The notes under the pieces: model-generated
What the model saw: the letters and a program-made list of their open reading frames with translations, nothing else
Databases searched by the model: none
What the model was told of the DNA's origin: nothing
DNA from: Isosphaeraceae bacterium
Lineage (GTDB): Bacteria; Planctomycetota; Planctomycetia; Isosphaerales; Isosphaeraceae
NCBI GenBank assembly: GCA_031291845.1
Contig: JARLIH010000393.1
Location: 1 to 42,669, forward strand
DNA: 42,669 nucleotides
Direction: 5' to 3'
Program-made: the position numbers and the translations under genes
In this document: positions 34,197-42,173 of the stretch, in pieces
How positions within the stretch are numbered: the stretch's first letter is position 1
How the letters are laid out: the number at the start of each line of letters is the position of its first letter

Positions 34197-34632
34197 GGGT
34201 TGGCCTTTCGAGTTTGGTGATGCCCCGCGAGGATTGTACCGGGCCGGGGTCCAGGATCCGTCGTCCAAAACTGAGTCGATTCCAAGCGCTAAGGCGATCC
34301 GGAACGCACCATACGGCAACGATAGGGTGGGGACCGGCCACGTTTTTCCGCCACACGAATGCGCAGTGCCCAACCTGCTCGTGCTTCCGCCTTCGAATCG
34401 TGGCTCATGCGGCTGGGCGACACATCCGGGGCCTTCGACGGTCGTAGTCGACCCGCCAGGGACGTGCGGCACGCCAATCGAAGGCGCTCGGCGTTTCACC
34501 CGAGGCAACTTACGATTCAAGGACGGACTCGATACCACAAGGACTCCCTTCCCTCCGGCCGGCCTGCGTTGTACGGTGGATGGCCCCGAACGTCCCGCCT
34601 CGGACGACCCACCGCTGCGACCGGTATCGCCC
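34197..34632. repeat. Divergent gap with a diverged copy of the palindromic repeat
   Basis: This 436-base gap holds no recognised gene. Its segment 34418-34503 aligns loosely with the repeat at 32271-32360 (shared GTCGACCC, CGACGG, CCAG, GGCACGCC, TCGAAG and CGGCGT blocks in the same order). The rest should contain the promoters of the cytochrome and amidohydrolase genes. Confidence 0.4.
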
Positions 34633-36312
34633 ATGACACGACGCCTCGCACCCTGCCTGATCGCCCTCGTCATTAGCCTACCCGCGACGGCGGCGGAGCC
34701 CTTTGATGTGTTGATCCGTGGCGGGAAGGTCGTCGACGGGACGGGCAACCCCTGGTTCCTCGGCGACGTGGCGATCCGGGGCGACCGGGTCGTGCACGTC
34801 GGACGAGTCGCGCCCGACGCCGAAGCCCGCCTCGTCATCGACGCGAGGGGGCTCGTGGTCGCGCCAGGCTTCATCGATATGCACTCGCACTCGGACCGCC
34901 CCCTGCTCGAAGACGGCGACGGACAGAGCAAAATCCGCCAGGGCGTGACGACCGAGGTGCTCGGGGAAGAGACCTCCGAAGGGCCGGCCAAGGGGAAACG
35001 CCCGCCCCGCCGGTTCGAGAAGCAGGATAAGGTCCGGGAGTGGACCACGATCGGCGAGTACCTCGACCTGCTTCCGAAAGAGGGCATCGCGCCGAACGTC
35101 GCGACCTATGTCGGACTCGGGACGCTGCTCGACTGCGCGCTCGGAGACAGCCTCGATCGGCCTTCCGCGAGCCAGCTCGAAGAGATGAAGAAGCTCCTCG
35201 ACGAGGCGATGGGGCAGGGGGCCTTCGGGCTCTCGTCGATGGTCGCGAGTGCCCGGGAGCTGAACGTGACGACGGACGACATCGTCGCGCTGTGCGGGAT
35301 CGTCCACCGTCGTGGAGGGATCTATTCCTCCCACATCCGTAATGAAGGGACCGAGGTGCTCGCCGCCGTGAAGGAAGCGATCGCGATCGGCGAGCGCGCG
35401 GGCGTGCCGGTGGACATCATTCATATCAAGATCGCCGAGCAGACACTCTGGGGCCGGATGAAGGACATCGTCGGGCTGATCGACGCGGCCCGGTCGCGCG
35501 GGGTGAACGTTCAGGCCAATGTTTATCCTTACACGCGTGGGAACAACGACCTCGCCAGCATCATGCCCCCGTGGGCGCACGAAGGGGGAACGGGGGCACT
35601 CCTCGCCCGGCTCAAGGATCCCGCCGAGCGCAACAGGCTCAAGAACGACATCCGCCACGGGCTGCCGGGGTGGTACAACCATTACACGGCCATCGGCGGC
35701 GACTGGTCGCGAATGCTCGTCAGCGCGAAGCTGAGCGAGCCGAACCGCCGGTTCCAGGGGATGACGATGGACCGCATCCTCGCCGAGAAGGCCAAGGGCC
35801 GCTCGCCGGCGCCCGACCCCCTCGACCTGCTGTTCGAATTCCTGGTCGAGGAGCACGGTTCGGTCGGCACGATCTACGCCCACCACACCGAAGAGGACAT
35901 GAACCTCGCGCTCGTGCAGCCCTGGTGCTCGATCGGCTCCGACGGCTCCGCCCTGGCGATTGAAGGACCGCTACGACGAGGCCATCCCCATCCGCGCAGC
36001 TTCGGGACGTTCCCCCGCGTGCTTGGGGTTTACGTCCGCGAGCGCCATTTGCTGACACTGGAGGATGCCGTCCGCAAGATGACGTCGCAGAACGCGGCCA
36101 AGCTCGGCATCACCGATCGCGGCCTCCTCCGCCCCGGGCAGTTCGCCGATGTGACGGTATTCGACCCTGGGACGGTGCTCGACAACGCGACTTATCTCGA
36201 TCCCTTTCAATACAACACGGGGATCGCATACGTGCTGGTCAACGGCCAACTGGTCCTGGACCACAACAGGCACACCGGCAAGCGACCGGGAAGGGCACTT
36301 CGACATGATTGA
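34633..36312 (+). CDS. D-aminoacylase-like amidohydrolase, exported
   Basis: 559 residues from ATG at 34633, placed there because a signal peptide follows (RRLAPCLIALVISLPATAA). Amidohydrolase superfamily blocks: FDVLIRGGKVVDGTGNPWF (~24-42), APGFIDMHSHSD with H84 and H86, SSHIRNEGTEV, VDIIHIKIAEQ, TIYAHHTEEDM and the catalytic Asp in IGSDGSAL, then GLLRPGQFADVTVFDP. This is the N-acyl-D-amino-acid deacylase/dihydroorotase-like group. The Cys that bridges metals in classical D-aminoacylases (VVGNCG) is replaced here by VLGEET, so metal use may differ. It would hydrolyse an amide or cyclic amide in the periplasm. It heads the downstream cluster; its stop overlaps the next start by 8 bases. Confidence 0.88.
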   Translation: MTRRLAPCLIALVISLPATAAEPFDVLIRGGKVVDGTGNPWFLGDVAIRGDRVVHVGRVAPDAEARLVIDARGLVVAPGFIDMHSHSDRPLLEDGDGQSKIRQGVTTEVLGEETSEGPAKGKRPPRRFEKQDKVREWTTIGEYLDLLPKEGIAPNVATYVGLGTLLDCALGDSLDRPSASQLEEMKKLLDEAMGQGAFGLSSMVASARELNVTTDDIVALCGIVHRRGGIYSSHIRNEGTEVLAAVKEAIAIGERAGVPVDIIHIKIAEQTLWGRMKDIVGLIDAARSRGVNVQANVYPYTRGNNDLASIMPPWAHEGGTGALLARLKDPAERNRLKNDIRHGLPGWYNHYTAIGGDWSRMLVSAKLSEPNRRFQGMTMDRILAEKAKGRSPAPDPLDLLFEFLVEEHGSVGTIYAHHTEEDMNLALVQPWCSIGSDGSALAIEGPLRRGHPHPRSFGTFPRVLGVYVRERHLLTLEDAVRKMTSQNAAKLGITDRGLLRPGQFADVTVFDPGTVLDNATYLDPFQYNTGIAYVLVNGQLVLDHNRHTGKRPGRALRHD

Positions 36313-39300
36313 GACGGGGACTCACCGCCAAGGCGCCAAGAACGCTGAGAAAGAAAGAGAAATGAGGAAGAAAGAACGAGCAAACCAATGGACTCATGCC
36401 CTTCTCCCATTGCCATTCCTTCTCTCGTGCCTTTTCCTTGGCGCCTTGGCGGTTAACCCCCCTCCCCGCGCCTTGGCGGTCGAATCCCCGTCCGAGCCCT
36501 TGCCGCGGTTCGCCGCCAAGGAGCCTGCGGACGCCCTCAAGTCATTCCAGGTACGCGAGGGCTTCCGAATGGAGCTGCTCGCCGCCGAGCCGCTCGTGAC
36601 GTCGCCCGTGGCGGGGGCGTACGACGAGGATGGACGGCTGTACGTCGTCGAGATGAGCGACTACCCGCACGTCGACCCCAAGAACGACAAGCCGTTCGCC
36701 GAGAACCGGAGCGACCCGCCCATCGGCCGCGTGCGACTGCTCATCGACCATGACGGCGATGGCCGGTTCGACGAGGGGCACATCTTCGCCGACAAGCTCT
36801 CGTGGCCGACGGGGATCGCCGTCTGGAAGGGGGGCGTGTACGTCGCGGCGACGCCCGACATCTGGTACCTGCGCGACAACGACGGCGACCACAAGGCCGA
36901 CGAGCGCCGGCGGGTATTCACCGGGTTCCGCAAATACAACGTCCAGGCCGTGATGAACAACCTCGAATGGGGGCCCGACCACAGAATCTACGGCGCGGGG
37001 TCGAGCAACGGCGGGAAAGTCCATCCCGCCGATCGGGAGGGGGACGCGGTCGACATCCTGCGCAGGGATTTTCGCTTCGACCCGTCGTCCGACCGCTTCG
37101 AGGCCATCTCCGGGGGAGCGCGATTCGGCAACACGTTTGACGACTGGGGGAACCGGTTCATCTGCGATATCAGGAACCCGGCCCAGCACGTCGTCCTGCC
37201 CGCCCGCTACCTGGCGCGGAACCCCGACCTGCCGATCCCGCGCGCGATCAACGATTCGGCCGAGTTCGGCGACACGATCCGGCTGTTCCGCATCAGCCCC
37301 CCCGAGCCCTGGCGTGAGCTGCGCGCCCGGCGCTGGGCGGCCGTAGGCAAGGTCATGCCGCGGAGCGAGCTCGTCGGTGCGGGGTTCCTCACGTCGTCGA
37401 GCGGCATCACGGCTTATCGGGGCGACGCCTATCCGCCGGCCTATCGGCGCAACCTGTTCCTGGGTGAGGTCGCCAATAACCTGATCCACCGGATGGCCGT
37501 CACGCCCGACGGCGTGACCTTCCGGGCGCGCCGGGCGGATGCGAACGCCGAGTTCCTTGCATCGACCGACACCTGGTTCCGGCCCGTGAACTTCGTGAAC
37601 GCCCCCGACGGGACGTTCCACGTGTTCGACATGTACCGCGAAACGATCGAGCACCCCTGGTCGATCCCCGACGACATCCGCAACCGGCTCGATCTCCGCA
37701 GCGGCTCGGACCGGGGACGCGTCTACCGGCTGACTCCTCCGAGCTTCCGGCATCGCCCCACGCCTCGACTCAGCCGGGCGACGACCGACGAATTGGTGGG
37801 GCTGCTGGAACACCCCAACGCCTGGCACGCCGAGACCGCGCACCGGCTCCTGTTTGAACGGCAGGACCCGGCGGCCATTCCGCTCTTGCGACGGCTCGTT
37901 CGCGAGAGCAAGGAAGAACGCGGACGATTCCTCGCGCTGTATTCACTTGCCGGCTCGAACGCGTTCCTCGACGGCGACCTCCTCGTCGCCCTCGCCGACG
38001 CCTCGCCGCACGTCCGCGAGCATGCGGTCCTCTTGGCCGAGCCCTGGCTGAAGGGCTCGCCGGCGCTACGGACGGCGGTCTTGCGAATGGCAGACGACCC
38101 CGACGTGCGAGTTCGGTTCCAGGTAGCATTTTCGGTCGGCGCGCTTGCCGGCAAAGAGCCCGCGCAGGCGCTTGCCAAGATCGCCTCGCGTGACGCGGCC
38201 GACCCCTGGATCCGGGCGGCGATCCTGTCCTCGGCAACGAACGACCCGGCGGGCTTGTTTGCCGACCTGTACAGGACAGACTTCAGGGCGAAGGAATCGG
38301 GGCCTGCGCTGCTGCAACCCCTGCTGTTCGTCATCGGGGCGCGTGCGAAGCGCGACGAACTGGCGCGCGTGATCGAGGCCTTCAACTTCGATGTCCCGCT
38401 CGAGCGGCCGGAATTGTTGATCAGCCTGGGCGAAGGGCTCGCACGTTCGCAGCGTACGCTGAAAGACCTGGTGGGTATCGTGCCCGGGCGCGGCTGGCTG
38501 GACGCCGTTCTGCCCCGCGCGGCGGAGCGGGCCGGAGCGGAGGACGGCCCCCCAAGCCGGCGCGCTCAGTACATGACGCTGGTGGGATTGACCGACTACG
38601 CGCTGGCCAGCCAAGCCTTCGGAGGCCTGCTCGAAAAGCCACAGCCCGCCGAGGTCCAGGCCGCGATCGTTCGCGCGTACGCTCGCTTCAATCGGCCCGA
38701 GGTGGCCGAAATCCTGCTCAAGCCTTGGAGCAACTATTCGCCCTCGCTGCGCGCGGAGGTCGTCGGGATCCTGCTCGGGCGCAGCGCATGGGCCGGCCCC
38801 GTGCTGAGCGCCGTGAAAGCCGGCAAGGTCCCGGTCGCAATGATCCCCGCAACGCGGCGGGCGATTCTCCTGAACGACCGCAGCCCGGCGATTCGCGCGT
38901 TGGCTCAAGAGGTGCTCGGCGGCCTTGCCGCCGGCCCCCGCGCGGAGGCCGTCGCACGCTACAAGCCTTCCATCGAGCGAGCCGGCGACTCCGGCCGGGG
39001 CCGGACCGTGTTCGACCGCGAATGCCAGGTCTGCCACAAGCTGGGCGAACGCGGGCACGCGGTCGGGCCAAACCTCGCGGGGATCCGAAACCGCACGGCG
39101 GACGAGATCCTGGTCAACGTCCTCGACCCAAATCGCGAAGTCTCGCCCGAGTTCCTGGAGTACACGGTCGCACTCGACGACGGGCGGATCGTGACCGGAC
39201 TCGTAACGGCGGAAACGCCCAACAGCGTCACCCTCCGCGGCCGCGAGGGGGTGGAGCAGACGATCCTGCGCAAGAACATCGAAGAGATCCATAGCACGGG

Positions 39301-39391
39301 CAAATCGCTGATGCCGGAGGGGCTCGAAAAGACGGTGACGCCGGCGGAGATGGGGGACCTGATTGCGTTTCTGCTGAAGATCCAGGACTGA
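36305..39391 (+). CDS. PVC-type haem-binding CxxCH protein with N-terminal propeller and HEAT-like repeats
   Basis: 1028 residues from ATG at 36305 (GGGAAGGG 9 nt upstream, overlapping the previous stop); ATG at 36362 is an alternative that would give a compact signal peptide. The hydrophobic core LLPLPFLLSCLFLGALAV is encoded partly by a palindromic repeat (36324-36453). Residues ~75-480 are a PQQ/sorbosone-type propeller (FRMELLAAEPLVTSPVAGAY, GIAVWKGGVYVAATPDIWYL). Residues ~500-880 are helical HEAT-like repeats. The C-terminal haem domain has C907-X2-C910-H911 in DRECQVCHKLGERGHAVGPN and a likely Met ligand in SLMPEGLEKTVTP. Members of this family are known in PVC bacteria, but function is unproven; probably a periplasmic sugar or alcohol dehydrogenase-like electron donor. 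It is co-directional with the amidohydrolases downstream. Confidence 0.92.
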   Translation: MIETGTHRQGAKNAEKEREMRKKERANQWTHALLPLPFLLSCLFLGALAVNPPPRALAVESPSEPLPRFAAKEPADALKSFQVREGFRMELLAAEPLVTSPVAGAYDEDGRLYVVEMSDYPHVDPKNDKPFAENRSDPPIGRVRLLIDHDGDGRFDEGHIFADKLSWPTGIAVWKGGVYVAATPDIWYLRDNDGDHKADERRRVFTGFRKYNVQAVMNNLEWGPDHRIYGAGSSNGGKVHPADREGDAVDILRRDFRFDPSSDRFEAISGGARFGNTFDDWGNRFICDIRNPAQHVVLPARYLARNPDLPIPRAINDSAEFGDTIRLFRISPPEPWRELRARRWAAVGKVMPRSELVGAGFLTSSSGITAYRGDAYPPAYRRNLFLGEVANNLIHRMAVTPDGVTFRARRADANAEFLASTDTWFRPVNFVNAPDGTFHVFDMYRETIEHPWSIPDDIRNRLDLRSGSDRGRVYRLTPPSFRHRPTPRLSRATTDELVGLLEHPNAWHAETAHRLLFERQDPAAIPLLRRLVRESKEERGRFLALYSLAGSNAFLDGDLLVALADASPHVREHAVLLAEPWLKGSPALRTAVLRMADDPDVRVRFQVAFSVGALAGKEPAQALAKIASRDAADPWIRAAILSSATNDPAGLFADLYRTDFRAKESGPALLQPLLFVIGARAKRDELARVIEAFNFDVPLERPELLISLGEGLARSQRTLKDLVGIVPGRGWLDAVLPRAAERAGAEDGPPSRRAQYMTLVGLTDYALASQAFGGLLEKPQPAEVQAAIVRAYARFNRPEVAEILLKPWSNYSPSLRAEVVGILLGRSAWAGPVLSAVKAGKVPVAMIPATRRAILLNDRSPAIRALAQEVLGGLAAGPRAEAVARYKPSIERAGDSGRGRTVFDRECQVCHKLGERGHAVGPNLAGIRNRTADEILVNVLDPNREVSPEFLEYTVALDDGRIVTGLVTAETPNSVTLRGREGVEQTILRKNIEEIHSTGKSLMPEGLEKTVTPAEMGDLIAFLLKIQD
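36324..36453. repeat. Palindromic repeat, copy 1, inside the 5' end of the CxxCH gene
   Basis: ACCGCCAAGGCGCCAAG (36324-36340) is the exact reverse complement of CTTGGCGCCTTGGCGGT (36437-36453). Between the arms the left half is purine-rich and the right half pyrimidine-rich, so a longer imperfect stem is possible. A further 13-base copy of the arm end, GCGCCTTGGCGGT, lies at 36468-36480. The right arm codes for part of the signal-peptide core (LFLGALAV). The same element recurs at 39404-39584. Confidence 0.85.
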
Positions 39392-39403
39392 GGAAGGAGG
39401 GTT

Positions 39404-39584
39404 AACCGCCAAGGCGCCAAGGTCGCCAAGGTAAGAGGAGAGAGGACGAGAGTTCCGAAGGAGAAAATGACAAGGGCCATTCAATTCGCGTTTCGCGGGA
39501 TCGTCTTATTTGAGTCTTTTGCCACCTAGACCTTCGCTCTTTCTCGTTCTTTTTCTCTCCTCTTGCCTTGGCGCCTTGGCGGTT
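39404..39584. repeat. Palindromic repeat, copy 2, between the CxxCH and amidohydrolase genes
   Basis: AACCGCCAAGGCGCCAAGG (39404-39422) is the exact reverse complement of CCTTGGCGCCTTGGCGGTT (39566-39584). Like copy 1, it has a purine-rich left flank (AAGAGGAGAGAGGA) and a pyrimidine-rich right flank (TCTCTCCTCTT) that can extend the stem. A partial arm, CTTGGCGGTT, follows at 39595-39604. It fills nearly all of the 234-base gap and may act as an mRNA structure between the two genes. Confidence 0.85.
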
Positions 39585-39625
39585 GATCTCTCTTCTTGGC
39601 GGTTCGTTACATCGAGGGTTCGCTC

Positions 39626-40411
39626 ATGAAGATCTGGGACCTTCATTGCCATCTTTCCGGTCTCGGCGGTCGCACGCCCGACGAGTCGATGGCCCGCTTG
39701 ATCGCGCTGGCCGACCGGATGGGGATCGAGCGGGTCATCGTCTTCATGGGCGTCCCGCACGCCGCCGACCCGTCGCCCGAGGACTTGCGGAAGCAGAACG
39801 ATCAGGTGCTCCAGGCACTCAGCCACTGGCATCATCGCGCGTTTGGATTCGTTTACGTGAGCCCGAAGCACGTCGAGGCGAGCCTGCACGAGATCGACCG
39901 GTGCGTGCGCGACGGTCCGATGGTGGGGCTGAAGCTCTGGGTCGCCGCGCGGTGTGACTCGGCGGAGGCGGACGCCCTCGTGCGCCGGGCGGCGGAGCTG
40001 CGGGCGGTCATTTTTCAGCACACGTGGATCAAGACGCAGGGGAACCTGCCGGGCGAGTCGACGCCGACGGACCTGGCCGCGCTGGCGAAGCGGCACCCGG
40101 ATGCCGCGATCATCTGCGGGCACACCGGCGGTCAGTGGGAGATCGGCATCCGCGCGGTGCGCGAGACGCCGAACGTCACGATCGACCTTGCCGGCTCCGA
40201 TCCGACGGCCGGCCTCGTCGAGATGGCCGTGCGCGAGCTGGGCGCCCGTCGCATCCTGTACGGCAGCGATGCCCCGGGGCGCAGCTTCGCCTCGCAGCTC
40301 GCCAAGGTGTACGGCGCGGACGTCACCGACGAGGCCCGCCGGCTGATCCTGGGCGAGAACCTCCAGCGCTTGCTCACGCCCATCCTCCGGGCCAAGGGGG
40401 TGAAGCTATGA
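39626..40411 (+). CDS. Amidohydrolase-2 family protein (first of a coupled pair)
   Basis: 261 residues from ATG at 39626, which places the metal-binding start motif at the N-terminus (MKIWDLHCHLSG); GAGGG lies 8 nt upstream. Amidohydrolase-2 features: H-x-H in LHCH, a central His in VIFQHTWIK, a second in AIICGHTGGQWEIG, and the C-terminal catalytic Asp in ILYGSDAPGRSFASQL. No signal peptide, so cytoplasmic. Family members hydrolyse or decarboxylate small molecules with one metal ion. Its stop overlaps the next start (ATGA), so the two proteins are made together and may form a heteromer. Confidence 0.87.
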   Translation: MKIWDLHCHLSGLGGRTPDESMARLIALADRMGIERVIVFMGVPHAADPSPEDLRKQNDQVLQALSHWHHRAFGFVYVSPKHVEASLHEIDRCVRDGPMVGLKLWVAARCDSAEADALVRRAAELRAVIFQHTWIKTQGNLPGESTPTDLAALAKRHPDAAIICGHTGGQWEIGIRAVRETPNVTIDLAGSDPTAGLVEMAVRELGARRILYGSDAPGRSFASQLAKVYGADVTDEARRLILGENLQRLLTPILRAKGVKL

Positions 40412-41175
40412 TCGACGTCAACGTTTCGCTCTCCCGCTGGCCCTTCCGCCGCTTGCCCGACGACGAGCCCGAGGTCCTCGTCAAGCGATTGCGACGGCTC
40501 GGTGTCACCGAGGCGTGGGCCGGCAGCTTTGAGGCCCTGCTGCACGTGGACCTGTCCGCCGTCAATGTTCGACTGGCCGAGACATGCCGCAGTAGCGGCG
40601 ATGGGTTTCTCCGCCCGTTCGGCGCGATCAACCCGCACCTGCCCGGCTGGCGGGAAGACCTGCGCCGTTGCGCAGACGTGCACCGGATGCCCGGGGTCCG
40701 CTTGCACCCGAACTACCACGGCTACACGCTGGACGACCCCGTCCTCGCCGAGCTGTTCGATGAATGTGCCCGCCGGGGTTTGGTCGTGCAGATCGCCCTG
40801 CGGATGGAAGACGAGCGGACGGTCCACCCGCTCCTCAAGGATCTGCCCGAGACCGACCCCGCGCCACTCACAAAGTTGACCAGTCGCTCGCCTCGGCCGC
40901 GCGTGGTCCTGCTCAATGCGCTTCGCGACCTCCGAGGCGAGCCCCTCAAGAAGATGCTGGCGACGAGCGATCTGTACGTGGACATCGGCATGCTCGAAGG
41001 CGTCGCGGGCATCGAACAGCTCGTCGCGGACGTCGGGCCGGACCGGCTCCTGTTCGGCTCGCACGCGCCGTTTTTCATCGCAGACTCGGCGCACCTGAAG
41101 ATGAAGGAGTCGGAGTTGACCGCCGCCCAGGCCGAGGCTTTGCGAACCGGCAATGCGAGGCGGATCGTGCCTTGA
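40408..41175 (+). CDS. Amidohydrolase-2 family protein lacking usual metal ligands (second of the pair)
   Basis: 255 residues from ATG at 40408. The start MIDVNVSLSRWPFRRLPDD occupies the place of the H-x-H motif but has no His. Later blocks still follow the family: PFGAINPHLPGWREDLRR, GVRLHPNYHGYTLDDP, LVVQIALRMEDERT, DLYVDIGMLEGVAGIEQL and LLFGSHAPFFIADSAHLKM, where the usual catalytic Asp (GSD) is His. It probably has no hydrolase activity by itself and may be a regulatory or structural partner of the first protein. A different metal site using H-rich positions cannot be excluded. Confidence 0.83.
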   Translation: MIDVNVSLSRWPFRRLPDDEPEVLVKRLRRLGVTEAWAGSFEALLHVDLSAVNVRLAETCRSSGDGFLRPFGAINPHLPGWREDLRRCADVHRMPGVRLHPNYHGYTLDDPVLAELFDECARRGLVVQIALRMEDERTVHPLLKDLPETDPAPLTKLTSRSPRPRVVLLNALRDLRGEPLKKMLATSDLYVDIGMLEGVAGIEQLVADVGPDRLLFGSHAPFFIADSAHLKMKESELTAAQAEALRTGNARRIVP

Positions 41176-41311
41176 TGACGTCGGACGAATCGGTGCGAAT
41201 TCTGTCGCTTGAATAGGTGAAATGTCCGAAGATTGCTCGCCCCAAAGGGACCATTGAGAGCAGCCTACTTAGCGAGTGAACGAGCCTGAGATACGACCGA
41301 AGGAAATTCTC

Positions 41312-42061
41312 ATGAAACGGAAGACGAACGCGACAGCCTTGCTAGTTTTCGCCACCGGCGCCGTCGCCCTCGCGGCGTATGCCGGGGAGATCAAAAAAGA
41401 GAAATTCGACGACGCCGGGTTCGTCTCGATCTTCGACGGCAAGACCCTCACGGGCTGGCACGTCAGCAGCAAGACGGGTCACGGCAAAGGGGGCCGGTGG
41501 GTCGTCGAAGACGGCGCGATCACGGGGAGCCAGGACGTCCCGGGGAACGGCGGGATCGTACTGACCGACAAGGAGTACGGCGACTTCGAAGTCGCGCTCG
41601 AGATGAAGAACGACTTCGGCCCCGACAGCGGGCTCTTCCTCCGCAGCAACGAGAAAGGTCAGGCCTACCAGGCGATGGTCGACTACCACGCCGACGGCAA
41701 CCTGATGGGCGTCTATGGGGAAGGGTTGTCGGGAGGGATCTCGCGCCGGAACTTCGACTTCAAGCAGAAGGTCACGGAGATCACGCCCCATGACTGCCCG
41801 TATCCCTTGCCGATCGCGCCGGCGGACTGGCCCAAGCTTTGGACGCACGGCCAGTGGAACGAGCTGAGGGCGCGGATCGTTGGCAACCCGCCCAAGATCA
41901 CGACGTGGATCAATGGCGTGCGCATCATGGAGTTCGTAGACAAGGAGAAGCGGCACCCGGACAAAGGGGGAATCGCGCTCCAGGTGCACGGCGGGGGAGA
42001 CCATACGCGCGAATTCGTGCGCTACCGAAACGTGCGCGTGAAAGAGCTCGACCGGAAATGA
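41312..42061 (+). CDS. DUF1080 (3-keto-disaccharide hydrolase-type) exported protein
   Basis: 249 residues from ATG at 41312 (AGGAA 8 nt upstream); the longer frame from GTG 41276 is less likely. Signal peptide: ATALLVFATGAVALAAYAGE. The concanavalin-like DUF1080 fold is clear: GFVSIFDGKTLTGWHVSS, WVVEDGAITGSQ, DFEVALEMKNDFGPDSGLFL, YQAMVDYHADGNLMGVYGEG, WNELRARIVGNPPKITTWIN and GGIALQVHGGGD. Some characterised members act on 3-keto-glycosides. It is periplasmic or on the surface, in a run with amidohydrolases and a DUF1501 protein, an arrangement common in planctomycete degradation loci. Confidence 0.92.
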   Translation: MKRKTNATALLVFATGAVALAAYAGEIKKEKFDDAGFVSIFDGKTLTGWHVSSKTGHGKGGRWVVEDGAITGSQDVPGNGGIVLTDKEYGDFEVALEMKNDFGPDSGLFLRSNEKGQAYQAMVDYHADGNLMGVYGEGLSGGISRRNFDFKQKVTEITPHDCPYPLPIAPADWPKLWTHGQWNELRARIVGNPPKITTWINGVRIMEFVDKEKRHPDKGGIALQVHGGGDHTREFVRYRNVRVKELDRK

Positions 42062-42173
42062 CGGGGCTCGAATTCTTTAACAATGCTTGAACGCCAGGCC
42101 GAATTGGGCGAGAATGCATCGGGATGAGACTGGCCGATCCGTTCGGCCAAGCCTTGGCAGGATGGGGTGCGCG

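Noticed and set aside
34678..35886. 402-residue minus-strand frame and the 472-residue one at 38066-39484
   Set aside because: Both are shadows of the D-aminoacylase and CxxCH genes caused by high GC content.
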